Source of the DNA: CAVTGO01 sp963734275
Lineage (GTDB): Bacteria > Actinomycetota > UBA4738 > HRBIN12
Reading direction: 5' to 3'
DNA: 64,000 bases
Assembly (NCBI GenBank): GCA_963734275.1
Contig: CAVTGO010000018.1
Location: 310,001 to 374,000 of the forward strand
The position numbers were made by a program, and so were the translations under genes. This document shows positions 1 through 8,477 of the stretch, one piece after another; within the stretch, counting starts at the first letter, position 1, and every line of letters begins with the position of its first letter. The notes below the pieces were generated by a model, which was given only the letters and a program-made list of their open reading frames with translations, searched no databases and was not told the DNA's origin.

Positions 1-144
1 CGGCCCCGTGAGGTCGGTGAACGCGACGGCATCGGCCTGCGCTCCGTCGACCCGTACGCGCAGCTCGGTCGCGCCAGGTCGCGCCGCGCCGAGCGCGACG
101 ACGGTCCCGCGGCGCAGGCGAACGCCTCCCCGGCCGGCCGACAT
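1..144 (-). CDS. DUF3866-like protein, N-terminal fragment
   Basis: The first 48 codons of a minus-strand gene that runs off the left edge. It starts at an ATG whose complement is at 142-144. The peptide opens MSAGRGGVRLRRGTVVALG and continues with a short beta-rich stretch (ELRVRVDG...AVAFTDLTGP). This resembles the start of actinobacterial DUF3866 proteins, whose function is unknown. It is divergent from the PafB gene with only 23 bases between start codons, so the two must share a promoter region. The family call rests on a short N-terminal match and is moderate. Confidence 0.55.
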   Translation of the reverse strand, partial: MSAGRGGVRLRRGTVVALGAARPGATELRVRVDGAQADAVAFTDLTGP

Positions 145-167
145 GCCGAGAGTATGATGCCGCGCGC

Positions 168-1118
168 ATGCAGCCGCTCGAGCGCCTGGTGAACCTCGTC
201 GCCCTCCTCCTCGACTCCCGGACGGCCCTCACCTTCGAGCAGATCCGCGAGAAGCTCGCCGAGGCCTACGAGCACGACGAGATCGAGTCCGCGAAGCGGA
301 TGTTCGAGCGCGACAAGGACCTGCTGCGGGACATCGGCGTGCCGATCGAGGTCGTCGCGACCGACGCCTGGGACGTGGAACAGGGCTATCGGATCGCGAA
401 GGACCGGTACTACCTGCCCGAGATCGCGTTCACCCCGGAGGAGATCTCGGCGCTGTTCGTCGCCGTGCGGTGGGGGGGAGGGACGACGGCCGAGGACGCG
501 GTCCGCAAGCTCCTGTCCGGCGCCGAGGACGGCGTGCTGGCCGGACTCGCGGGACCGGGGCTCGGCGATCTGGGCCGGACGGACCCTCGGCTGGAGCGCG
601 CGGCCGAGGCGGTGGCTGGTCAGCGCAGGGTCAGGTTCGACTACCGGACGGCTCGTGGCTCCGGATCCGAGCGCGAGGTGGACGCATACGGCCTGACGGT
701 CCGCGGCGGCCACTGGTACCTGGTCGGGCTGGACGCCGGTCGCGGAGAGGTTCGCTCGTTCCGTCTATCGCGGTTCTCGAGCGACCCCCTGGACCTCGGG
801 GAGGGGAGCGCTCCACCCGAGGGCTTCCGCGTGGCCGAGCACGTGCAGGCGGGACCCTGGGGGCCCGGGGAGCCGGAGACGACCGCGACCATCGCGTTCG
901 CACCGGACGTGGCCTGGTGGGCCGTGAAAGGTGTGGCGGGTGCCGAGGCGACCCGGACCGGCGACGACGGATGGGTGGAGATCCGCGTCCCGTACCAGCC
1001 CGGGGAGAGCCTCGCGTCGTGGGTGCTGTCCTTCGGACCCGAGGCCGAGGCGGTGGACCCGCCAGAGCTGCGTGACGAGATCGTCGCCCGGCTGGAGGCG
1101 ACCCGTGCCGCCCTCTGA
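168..1118 (+). CDS. pafB: PafB-like WYL-domain transcriptional regulator
   Basis: A 316-residue protein with an N-terminal winged-helix region (about 1-65, beginning MQPLERLVNLVALLLDSR) and a C-terminal WYL domain. The eponymous motif GGHWYLVGLD lies near residue 185, followed by the conserved RSFRLSRF stretch. In mycobacteria PafB and PafC act together as a heterodimer that activates RecA-independent DNA-damage genes; WYL domains are thought to sense nucleic acid. The stop overlaps the GTG start of the PafC-like gene, so the pair is translationally coupled. The call is strong because the next genes are also the usual pafC, tatA, tatC, helY order. Confidence 0.88.
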   Translation: MQPLERLVNLVALLLDSRTALTFEQIREKLAEAYEHDEIESAKRMFERDKDLLRDIGVPIEVVATDAWDVEQGYRIAKDRYYLPEIAFTPEEISALFVAVRWGGGTTAEDAVRKLLSGAEDGVLAGLAGPGLGDLGRTDPRLERAAEAVAGQRRVRFDYRTARGSGSEREVDAYGLTVRGGHWYLVGLDAGRGEVRSFRLSRFSSDPLDLGEGSAPPEGFRVAEHVQAGPWGPGEPETTATIAFAPDVAWWAVKGVAGAEATRTGDDGWVEIRVPYQPGESLASWVLSFGPEAEAVDPPELRDEIVARLEATRAAL

Positions 1119-2082
1119 GGACACGAAGAAGGCTCCCCCGAAGGCGTCGGCCCGGCTCCGCCGGCTCCTGACGGCCGTGCCCTACCTCGTCCAGCACCCG
1201 GGCACGCCCGTGGTGGAGGCGGCCCGGCTGTTCGGCATGAGCGAGCCGGACCTGTACGCGGACCTCAACCTTCTGTTCGTCTCCGGCCTGCCCCCGTACG
1301 GTCCGGGCGACCTGATCGACGTGGAGATCCAGGACGGCCGGATCTGGATCGGGATGGCCGACTACTTCGCGCGCCCCCTGCGCCTGACACGAGCCGAGGC
1401 GCTCGCCCTCTACGTGGGTGGGACCGCGTCTGCGGGGGCACCCGGCCTCCAGGAGGCGCCGGCCCTCGCCTCGGCCCTCGCGAAGCTGGCCGAGGGGCTC
1501 GGTCCCGAGGCGCTCGGCGACCTTCCCGGGCGCGTCGAGGCCGCCGGCCCGGGCAAGCCGGTCGAGCCCCTCGATGCCCTGCGGAACGCGGCGGAGGGCC
1601 GCGAGCGGCTGCGCATCGAGTACTACGCGGCGTCCACGGCCGAGACCACCTCGCGGGAGGTGGACCCCGAGGAGGTCTTCTACGCGCTGGGCAACTGGTA
1701 CGTGGTGGCCTGGGACCATCGCTCGGACGCAGAGCGGCTGTTCCGCGCCGACCGGGTCCGCTCGGTCGAGCCGACCGGCGAGCGGTTCGAGCCTCGGGGG
1801 CTGGCCGGGGCGGGGCGCCCGCTCTACACACCGGCGGCGGGGGACGTGTCCGTCACCTTGCGCTTGGCTCCCGAGGCTCGCTGGGTCGCCGAGTACTACG
1901 AGACCGAGCGCGAGAGGGAGCTCGGCGACGGCCGGCTGGAGGTCGACCTCCCGGCCGGGCGCCTCGAGTGGCTCGAGCGACTGCTCCTGCGCCTGGGACC
2001 CGAGGCTGAGGTCGTAGGCCCCGGGGAGCTGAAAGACCGGGTCCGCGACCTGATCGGACGGACCAGGAAACGGTACGGATAG
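1105..2082 (+). CDS. pafC: PafC-like WYL-domain transcriptional regulator
   Basis: A 325-residue partner of the upstream PafB-like protein. The reading frame is open further upstream, but a GTG at 1105 inside the last codons of pafB gives the expected N-terminus (VPPSEDTKKAPPKASARLRR). A helix-turn-helix follows (YLVQHPGTPVVEAARLFGMS, about residues 30-50), then a central region and a C-terminal WYL-type domain with GNWYVVAWDHR near residue 195. The gene overlaps pafB by 14 bases. Known PafC proteins work with PafB in the mycobacterial DNA-damage response; the same role here is inferred. Confidence 0.87.
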   Translation: MPPSEDTKKAPPKASARLRRLLTAVPYLVQHPGTPVVEAARLFGMSEPDLYADLNLLFVSGLPPYGPGDLIDVEIQDGRIWIGMADYFARPLRLTRAEALALYVGGTASAGAPGLQEAPALASALAKLAEGLGPEALGDLPGRVEAAGPGKPVEPLDALRNAAEGRERLRIEYYAASTAETTSREVDPEEVFYALGNWYVVAWDHRSDAERLFRADRVRSVEPTGERFEPRGLAGAGRPLYTPAAGDVSVTLRLAPEARWVAEYYETERERELGDGRLEVDLPAGRLEWLERLLLRLGPEAEVVGPGELKDRVRDLIGRTRKRYG

Positions 2083-2146
2083 GGTAGTCCCGACATGCCT
2101 CCGCTGGCTCAAGCGCCCTCGAGGGGTCGCCGATACAGCGGGGGAT

Positions 2147-2509
2147 ATGACCACCATCCGAACGACGTGCCCCCGATGCGGGGAAGTGGACATGGGACCC
2201 GAGTCGATCCTCCTGCAGGTGCTCCGGGGAGGGCGAGAGGGGACCTACCGATTCACGTGTCCCACCTGCATGGACGCGGTCGAGAAGCGGGCCGACCGCA
2301 AGATCGTGGCCCTGCTGGTCTCGGCCGGGGTCGACGTGGCCGGACGCGGCGGTGCCATCACCGAGACCGAGTCGCTGTTCGAGGACGCTCCGTCGGACCC
2401 CCGCGGCGCGCTGCCCGACGGCCCGTCGTTCACGATCGACGACGTGATCGATTTCCACTTCAAGCTCGAGAACGAGGGATACATCCAGGATTTCCTCGCC
2501 AAGCAGTGA
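2147..2509 (+). CDS. Small zinc-ribbon protein, unknown function
   Basis: A 120-residue protein opening MTTIRTTCPRCGEVDMGP, with a second pair (FTCPTCMDAVEK) about 30 residues on. The two CPxC pairs form a four-cysteine zinc ribbon in the first 50 residues. The rest is acidic and has no recognised fold; it ends in a helix-like segment (DDVIDFHFKLENEGYIQDFL). It sits between pafC and the Tat genes on the same strand. A G-rich stretch lies only a few bases before the ATG, so the start is not certain. I do not recognise a functional family. Confidence 0.75.
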   Translation: MTTIRTTCPRCGEVDMGPESILLQVLRGGREGTYRFTCPTCMDAVEKRADRKIVALLVSAGVDVAGRGGAITETESLFEDAPSDPRGALPDGPSFTIDDVIDFHFKLENEGYIQDFLAKQ

Positions 2510-2571
2510 CCGCCGCGGCTCCTCGTGCCCGGCCGCTGGTCCGACCCGACGCCCTCCGCTAGCATCAGCGC

Positions 2572-2814
2572 GTGCCCGCGCTTCCGCTCTCCGCATCCGC
2601 CCCGGCGATCGTGTGGCTCGTCGTGGGGCTGTGCAGCACACTCGCCGTTCTGGCGGTGACGATTGGGCTCGTGCGGCACGTGCTGGTACTCGCGCGTACC
2701 CTCGGCCGCTTCCGGGACGAGATCCAGCCGGTGGCCGAGGAGATCGGCGCGCAGGGCCGGCGGGCGTCCAGCCGGTCGGGGCGACTAGGCGAACGGCCGT
2801 TGGGCCGCTCCTGA
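2572..2814 (+). CDS. Small single-span membrane protein
   Basis: An 80-residue protein read from a GTG start. Residues 13-40 (IVWLVVGLCSTLAVLAVTIG) form one clear membrane helix. A charged segment with amphipathic character (LGRFRDEIQPVAEEIGAQG) and a basic C-terminus follow. It lies 44 bases before the TatA/TatB gene on the same strand. No catalytic motif is seen. It could be an envelope scaffold protein; function unknown. Confidence 0.6.
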   Translation: MPALPLSASAPAIVWLVVGLCSTLAVLAVTIGLVRHVLVLARTLGRFRDEIQPVAEEIGAQGRRASSRSGRLGERPLGRS

Positions 2815-2858
2815 GACCCCGGCGGTAGGATAGGCGTCCCCGAGAGCCCCAGGACGCC

Positions 2859-3407
2859 ATGTTCAACGTCAGTCCCCAGGAGCTGCTGCTCATCCTCGTC
2901 GTGGCCCTCGTGGTCGTCGGGCCGCAACGCCTGCCCGGTCTCGGCCGCTCGATCGGCAACGGGCTGCGGGAACTCCGCAAGGCCCAGGATGAGGTCAAGA
3001 AGACGATCCAGGTCAACCTCGACGAGGAGCCGGCGTCCGCGCGCCCGTCCACGCGCCGCCGGCCGCACACCCCGATCGCCGCGGCGGAGGATGCGTCATC
3101 GCGCGGCGATGACGGCGACGACCTCGTCGCCGAGGGGGAGGCTGCTGCCGCGGCGGCCGGCGTCACCGCTGGCGGGACGTATCCGACGGCCGCCGAGACC
3201 GATCCGGCCGTCGGGGAGATCTCGCGGACCCTCGGCAAGAGCCTCGCCGAGCTCCGCCGGGCCCGCGAGGAGATCCAGCGTTCGTTCCGGGTCGACCTCG
3301 GCTCGCCCCCCGCTCCGCGTCCCGCGCCCCGCGCCGCCCCGGCTCCGTCGCCCTCGCCTGAGTCCGAGGCGCCGGCGACGGCGAGCGACGAGGCCCCCGC
3401 GGGGTAG
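2859..3407 (+). CDS. tatA: Twin-arginine translocase TatA/TatB-family subunit
   Basis: A 182-residue protein with the standard Tat hairpin: a short N-terminal membrane helix (FNVSPQELLLILVVALVVV, residues 2-20), a GPQRLPGLGR hinge and an amphipathic helix at 30-54. Such proteins form the pore or receptor subunit exporting folded proteins. It is longer than usual. After an Ala/acidic linker, residues 122-147 repeat the amphipathic helix (LGKSLAELRRAREEIQ resembles IGNGLRELRKAQDEVK), and the tail from about 148 is rich in Pro, Ala and Ser. tatC follows after 18 bases. Whether it is TatA or TatB cannot be settled by eye; the 'FNVSP' start is somewhat TatB-like. Confidence 0.88.
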   Translation: MFNVSPQELLLILVVALVVVGPQRLPGLGRSIGNGLRELRKAQDEVKKTIQVNLDEEPASARPSTRRRPHTPIAAAEDASSRGDDGDDLVAEGEAAAAAAGVTAGGTYPTAAETDPAVGEISRTLGKSLAELRRAREEIQRSFRVDLGSPPAPRPAPRAAPAPSPSPESEAPATASDEAPAG

Positions 3408-3425
3408 CTGGAACACCCCACGGCG

Positions 3426-4205
3426 ATGAAGCTGATCCCCGAGCGCCTGCGCCGGCCCCCCCGCGACCCGGAGGGGAGGATGACCCTCGTCGACCACCTG
3501 ACCGAACTGCGTCATCGCCTCGTCGTCTCGATCGTCGCGCTCGCGGTGGGCGCCGCGATCGGCTTCTGGATCTTCGACGCCGTCGTGAAGCTGCTGACGG
3601 AGCCCTATTGCGAGTACCTGGAGACCGTCCCGCCGGGATCGCGACCGACGAGCGCGTGCACCCTGTTCTTCTCCGGCGCCTTGGAACCCGCGCTCATCAA
3701 GTTCAAGCTGTCCGGCTTCATCGGCCTGTTCATCGCGCTGCCGGTCGTGCTGTACCAGTTCTGGAGGTTCGTGGTGCCGGGCCTGCGGGAGCGGGAGCGC
3801 CGGCTCGCGATCCCGTTCGTGCTGAGCTCGATGGGGCTGTTCGCGCTCGGAGCGGCGTTCGCCTACTGGACCCTGCCGAGGGCCCTGGAATTCCTCCTGG
3901 GCTTCGCGGGATCCCAGTTCACGGCGCTGCTCACGGGCGAGCGGTTCCTGTCCTTCGTCATGGTCGTGGCCCTGTCGTTCGGCATCGCCTTCGAGTTCCC
4001 GGTGGCGCTGGTCTTCCTGATCCTGGCGGGCGTGCTCTCCACCGATCGGCTGCGCGAGTGGCGGCGGTACGCGATCTTGGGCATCGCGATCTTCGCCGCC
4101 GTGATCACGCCGAGCTCGGACCCGTACACGATGCTCGCGATGACCATCCCGATGGTGCTCTTCTACGAGGGCGCTATCATCATCGGCCGGCTGATGAAGC
4201 GCTAG
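3426..4205 (+). CDS. tatC: Twin-arginine translocase subunit TatC
   Basis: A 259-residue polytopic membrane protein with six predicted spans. The conserved cytoplasmic N-terminal motif of TatC is present (MTLVDHLTELRHRLVVSIV, from residue 19). TatC is the receptor that recognises the twin-arginine signal. The F-x-GF-x-IGL-type second-span region (FKLSGFIGLFIALPVVLYQFW) and a PSSDPYTML stretch near the last spans also match the family. It pairs with the TatA/B gene just upstream in the usual actinobacterial order (pafC-tatA-tatC-helY). Confidence 0.95.
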   Translation: MKLIPERLRRPPRDPEGRMTLVDHLTELRHRLVVSIVALAVGAAIGFWIFDAVVKLLTEPYCEYLETVPPGSRPTSACTLFFSGALEPALIKFKLSGFIGLFIALPVVLYQFWRFVVPGLRERERRLAIPFVLSSMGLFALGAAFAYWTLPRALEFLLGFAGSQFTALLTGERFLSFVMVVALSFGIAFEFPVALVFLILAGVLSTDRLREWRRYAILGIAIFAAVITPSSDPYTMLAMTIPMVLFYEGAIIIGRLMKR

Positions 4206-4270
4206 CGAGGAACCCGGTCCCAGGCAGGCGCCAGAGAACACGCCACGGAACCACGAGAGGACGACCCAGC

Positions 4271-5008
4271 ATGGCGATCAAGGGCAAGAGCAAGCGCCGG
4301 AGCGCGAGGGCGGTGACCCGGGGTCCGAAGCCCGCCTACGTCCCGGTGAAGACGCCGCTCATGGCCCGCCGGGGGGTGTGGATCACGACCGCTGTCGTGG
4401 CGAGCCTCGCGATCGCGGGGGGCATCTGGTACGGCGTTGCCAAGCAGCGGTCGGAGGACCGCGAGCAGGCGCTCCGCGAGGCGAGGGCCAGGACGGTCGC
4501 CGAATACGGTGGTCAGCTCGAACCGATCATCGGAACCGTCGGCGAGCCCGCACCGCCGGCGAGCTGGACCCACTTCCCCGAGCTGACGACGGCGCTCGAC
4601 AACCTCGAGGCGGGCGAGGGGCGCGACGAGCAGATCGCGGGAACCGCCGAAGGGGTGGCCGGCACCGCGAACACGGCCTGGGAGGCGCTCGACCCCGTGG
4701 ACGTGACGGCGATCGTGCTCGACCGGGGACTCGACGAAACCTTCGTGCTCCACATGCTCGATTCCAAGACGCGGATCGTCGAAGGGCTGAAGCTCTTCGA
4801 GCAGGCGGCCGAGCTGGTCTCCCTCGCGGCGACGACGCCGCAGGGATCCGAGCGCGACGCCCTGATCGAACGCGCGCGCGGCGTCCTGCAGATCGCGGGG
4901 GATGTGTTCGACGACGGCTACGCGGCCTACGTGGAGGCCCAGGCCGCCGCCGGAACGTTCGAGCCCACCGTGCCGGGCCTCCCGGCCCTGACCGGACCTA
5001 CGGGATGA
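4271..5008 (+). CDS. Membrane-anchored extracytoplasmic protein, unknown function
   Basis: A 245-residue protein starting MAIKGKSKRRSARAVTRG. It has a lysine/arginine-rich cytoplasmic tail (1-35), one membrane helix (WITTAVVASLAIAGGIWYGV, about 38-57) and a 185-residue largely alpha-helical exterior domain. The frame is open much further upstream through tatC, but that part is a shadow; the ATG at 4271 fits the basic tail. No enzyme motif is visible. It lies between tatC and an alpha/beta hydrolase gene, with 4 bases to the next start, so they are probably co-transcribed. Confidence 0.8.
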   Translation: MAIKGKSKRRSARAVTRGPKPAYVPVKTPLMARRGVWITTAVVASLAIAGGIWYGVAKQRSEDREQALREARARTVAEYGGQLEPIIGTVGEPAPPASWTHFPELTTALDNLEAGEGRDEQIAGTAEGVAGTANTAWEALDPVDVTAIVLDRGLDETFVLHMLDSKTRIVEGLKLFEQAAELVSLAATTPQGSERDALIERARGVLQIAGDVFDDGYAAYVEAQAAAGTFEPTVPGLPALTGPTG

Positions 5009-5012
5009 CCAC

Positions 5013-5747
5013 ATGAGCGTCGGACTCCTCTTGTTGCACGCGTGGCCGCTGGACGCGCGGATGTGGCAGCCGCAGATCGCGGCGCTCGGAGGCGAGGTGA
5101 CGATCGTCGCGCCCGACCACCCGGGGTTCGGGAGCGCGCCAGCGGCAGGTCCTGCGATGACGATGGAAGCCGCGGCCGAGCACGCCCTGCGCGAGATCGA
5201 TGCGGCGGGCCTGGAGGCCGCCGTCGTCTGCGGCCTGTCGCTCGGCGGGTATGTCGCGTTCGAGATCTGGCGCCGTGCGCGCGGGCGCGTCGCCGGCCTG
5301 ATCCTCGCGAACACGCGAGCCGTCGCCGACACCGAGGAGGGCGCGGCCGGCCGACGGGCCCTGGCCGAGCGGCTCCGTGCCGAAGGCAACATCCTGGCGA
5401 CCGAGCCGCCGCCGCTGCTTGCACCCGATGCGCCGGACGAACTCCGCACGCTCGTCCGCTCGATGATCGCTGACCAGAGCCCCGAGGCCATCGCGGCCGC
5501 CCTGATCGGGATGGCCGAACGCCCCGACTCCACGCCAGAACTGTCCGAGATCGACGTCCCGACCCTGGTGATCACCTCGGCGCGGGACCAGCTGATCCCA
5601 CCCGAGGTATCGGAGGAGATGGCCCCGCGGATCCGCACCGCGCGCTTGGAGATCATCCCGGGGGCGGGCCACCTCTCGAGCCTCGAGGCGCCCGACGATT
5701 TCAACCTGCTGCTCCGGGCTCACCTCCTGGCCTCCGGCGCCGCCTGA
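5013..5747 (+). CDS. Alpha/beta-hydrolase fold protein
   Basis: A 244-residue cytosolic alpha/beta hydrolase. The oxyanion-hole HAWPLDARMW segment is near residue 9, the nucleophile elbow GLSLGG places the catalytic Ser at residue 76, the acid is probably Asp192 (TSARDQLIPPE) and the His is 220 (GAGHLSSLEAP). Size and motifs are closest to the 3-oxoadipate enol-lactonase / haloperoxidase-like group, but substrate cannot be read from sequence. A hairpin just after the stop (5758-5787) probably ends this transcription unit. Confidence 0.85.
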   Translation: MSVGLLLLHAWPLDARMWQPQIAALGGEVTIVAPDHPGFGSAPAAGPAMTMEAAAEHALREIDAAGLEAAVVCGLSLGGYVAFEIWRRARGRVAGLILANTRAVADTEEGAAGRRALAERLRAEGNILATEPPPLLAPDAPDELRTLVRSMIADQSPEAIAAALIGMAERPDSTPELSEIDVPTLVITSARDQLIPPEVSEEMAPRIRTARLEIIPGAGHLSSLEAPDDFNLLLRAHLLASGAA

Positions 5748-5757
5748 TCTGCGCGGG

Positions 5758-5787
5758 ACGGAGCCGGGGTCTCGCCCGGGCTCCGTA
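5758..5787 (+). terminator. Hairpin, probable intrinsic terminator
   Basis: An inverted repeat ACGGAGCCGGG / CCCGGGCTCCGT with a 6-base loop and one bulged base, lying between the alpha/beta-hydrolase stop and the helicase start. There is no clear T-run after it, as is common in high-GC actinobacteria. It may instead lie in the helicase leader. Confidence 0.5.
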
Positions 5788-5798
5788 GACTCGACCGC

Positions 5799-8453
5799 AT
5801 GACCGATCCCCGGCGCTTCGCCGCGCGCTACCCGTTCGAGCTGGACGGGTTCCAGCTGACCGCGATCCAGGCCCTCTCGGAGGGCGAGTCCGTCCTGGTG
5901 GCCGCGCCGACGGGCTCGGGCAAGACCGTGGTCGCCGAGTACGCGATCGAGCGCGCCCTCCAGACCCAGGGCAAGTGCTTCTACACCACCCCCCTCAAGG
6001 CGCTGTCGAACCAGAAGTTCGGCGACTTCGTCGCCCGCCACGGGGCTCCGAAGGTCGGCCTGCTGACCGGCGACAACACCATCAACGGCGAGGCGCCGAT
6101 CGTGGTCATGACCACGGAGGTCCTCCGGAACATGCTGTACGAACGCTCCGACACGCTCGACGGCCTCGTGAGCGTCGTGATGGACGAGGTCCACTACCTG
6201 CAGGACCCCTACCGAGGTGCCGTGTGGGAGGAGGTCCTCATCCATCTGCCGCTGTCCGTGTCGGTCGTGTGCCTTTCGGCGACGATCTCCAACGCGGAGG
6301 AGTTCGGGGAGTGGATCGGCACCCTCCGAGGCCCCACGCGCGTCGTGATCGAGGAGCGGCGTCCGGTCCCGCTCGAACACCACTACCTGATCGGGCGAGA
6401 CCTCCACCCGATGCACGTCGAGCAAGACGGCCAGCCGATCCCGAACCCCTACGTGGTGTCGCTCGACCGGGAGGAGGTCCGCTACAAGACCTTCCAGCGA
6501 CGCGGTTCCGGCACCACGCAGCATCACCGCATCCCGCGACCGCGCGAGGGCTACCGGCGCGTGTACGTGCCTCGTCGGGAGGACGTGGTCGAGGTCCTCG
6601 CGGACCACGGGATGCTCCCGGCCATCTACTTCGTGTTCAGCCGCGCCGGTTGCGATCGCAGCGTCGAGTGGATGATGCAGGGCGGGATCCGCCTCACCAC
6701 GCCCGAGGAGGCCGTGCGGATCCGCGAGTTCGCCGAGATGCGCGTGGCCTGGATGGACGAGCAGGACCTGAAGACCCTCGGTTTCTACCCGTATCTGGAC
6801 GCGTTGGCGGCGGGGATCTCCGCCCATCATGCCGGGATGCTCCCGGTCTTCAAGGAGACGGTGGAGGAGCTGTTCGAGGCGGGTCTGGTCAAAGTGGTGT
6901 TCGCGACCGAGACGCTCTCGCTCGGCATCAACATGCCCGCGAAGACCGTCGTGATCGAGGACCTTTGGAAGTTCCAGGGAGAGCGCCACGAGCTGCTCAC
7001 CGCGGGGGAGTACACGCAGCTCACCGGACGGGCCGGGCGACGGGGGATCGACGCGCTCGGGCACGCGGTCGTGGTCTTCCAGCGCCAGGTCCCGTTCGAG
7101 CGCGTGGCCTCGCTCGCGTCCACGCGCACGTACGAGCTCGGGTCGTCCTTCCGGCCCTCCTACAACATGGCGGTGAACCTCGTGCGCAACTACACGCGCG
7201 AGGAAGCCCACCACCTGCTGAACTCGTCGTTCGCGCAGTTCCTCGCCGACCGCGGCGTCGTGGCCCTCGAGCGCCAGCTCGAACGCGACAAGGCCTTCCT
7301 GGCCGGCTACCGGGAGCAGCTGCGATGCGAGCTCGGGGACTTCGAGGAGTACTGGCGGCTGCGCGAGAAGGCCGAGCGGATCCGTGAGGACGATCGGAAA
7401 GGTCATGAGAAGGCCCGGACGGATGCGATCCGCAACGCACTCGGCCACCTTCGGCCCGGCGACGTGATCTTCGTGCCGCGCGCGAAGCGGCGAGGCCTGG
7501 CGGTGGTGCTCTCCAGCCGCGAGGGTCGCCCGACGGTCCTCGCGCAGGATCGGAAGTTCTTCCGGCTCTCGGCCCGCGACCTGGACGACCCGCCGGTTTC
7601 GCTGGCCAAGGTGCCGTTGCCCCGCTCGGGGAGCGTCCGAAGCGCCCGGTACCGCCGGGATCTTGCGGCACGCCTGGTGGCCCTCGACCTCCGTCCGCCG
7701 AAGAGGACGGGGCGTGGGGTGGACGCGAGGGCCGAGCGAGAGGCCACCAGGCTCGAGGGCCTCGCGGCCGAGCACCCGTGTCACGGCTGCCCCGATCGCC
7801 CCACCCACGAACGCTGGGCGCGCCGGGCGAGCGAGGTGGAGCAGCAGCTGCAAGGCGTCGAACGGCGCATCCGCGCCCGCACGGAGACGCTCGCCCGCCA
7901 GTTCGAGCGCGTGCGGGCCGTCCTCGAGGAGCTCGGCTACCTCGAGGGCTTCTCGATCCGACCCGAGGGCCGGGTCTTGGCGCGGATCTACGGCGAGGGC
8001 GACGTCCTCGTGGCCCAAGCGCTCGCCGAGGGCCTGTTCGAGGCGATCACGCCGGCCGAGGTCGCCGCGCTCGTCTCGACGATCGTGTACGAGTCGCGCG
8101 AGCGCGTCCCGAGGAGCGGTCAGATGCCGACGCGCGAGACCGCCGAGCGCTACGAGCGGTTGCAGGCGACGTGGCAGCGGATCCGGCGGGTGGAGGACGC
8201 GCACCGGGTGGAGCTCTGCCGGGAGCTCGACGACGGCTTCGCGGCTCCGATCCACCGATGGGCCGAGGGAGAGCTGCTGGAGGACGTGCTGCGTGAGACC
8301 GGCATGGCGGCGGGCGACTTCGTGCGCAACTGCAAGCAGCTTCTCGACCTGCTGCGTCAGATCGAGGAGGTGGCCCCCGACGCGGTCGCCGCCACCGTCC
8401 GGCAGGCTCGAGCGGCGGTGAACCGCGGGGTCGTCGTGTACACCGGCGTCTGA
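5799..8453 (+). CDS. helY: Ski2/Mtr4-family DExH RNA helicase
   Basis: An 884-residue superfamily-2 helicase. Motif I is APTGSGKT (residues 36-43), motif II is DEVH (129-132), motif III is SAT (160-162), and motif VI is seen as QLTGRAGRRG around residue 410. The long C-terminal half contains a CHGCP segment and a DSHCT-type helical domain over the last ~180 residues. Size and layout match mycobacterial HelY. Its place directly after pafBC-tatAC matches that genus. It probably unwinds structured RNA during RNA processing or decay; this is inferred from the family. Confidence 0.93.
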   Translation: MTDPRRFAARYPFELDGFQLTAIQALSEGESVLVAAPTGSGKTVVAEYAIERALQTQGKCFYTTPLKALSNQKFGDFVARHGAPKVGLLTGDNTINGEAPIVVMTTEVLRNMLYERSDTLDGLVSVVMDEVHYLQDPYRGAVWEEVLIHLPLSVSVVCLSATISNAEEFGEWIGTLRGPTRVVIEERRPVPLEHHYLIGRDLHPMHVEQDGQPIPNPYVVSLDREEVRYKTFQRRGSGTTQHHRIPRPREGYRRVYVPRREDVVEVLADHGMLPAIYFVFSRAGCDRSVEWMMQGGIRLTTPEEAVRIREFAEMRVAWMDEQDLKTLGFYPYLDALAAGISAHHAGMLPVFKETVEELFEAGLVKVVFATETLSLGINMPAKTVVIEDLWKFQGERHELLTAGEYTQLTGRAGRRGIDALGHAVVVFQRQVPFERVASLASTRTYELGSSFRPSYNMAVNLVRNYTREEAHHLLNSSFAQFLADRGVVALERQLERDKAFLAGYREQLRCELGDFEEYWRLREKAERIREDDRKGHEKARTDAIRNALGHLRPGDVIFVPRAKRRGLAVVLSSREGRPTVLAQDRKFFRLSARDLDDPPVSLAKVPLPRSGSVRSARYRRDLAARLVALDLRPPKRTGRGVDARAEREATRLEGLAAEHPCHGCPDRPTHERWARRASEVEQQLQGVERRIRARTETLARQFERVRAVLEELGYLEGFSIRPEGRVLARIYGEGDVLVAQALAEGLFEAITPAEVAALVSTIVYESRERVPRSGQMPTRETAERYERLQATWQRIRRVEDAHRVELCRELDDGFAAPIHRWAEGELLEDVLRETGMAAGDFVRNCKQLLDLLRQIEEVAPDAVAATVRQARAAVNRGVVVYTGV

Positions 8454-8477
8454 GCATCCGCCTGTAGGATGCCGCCG

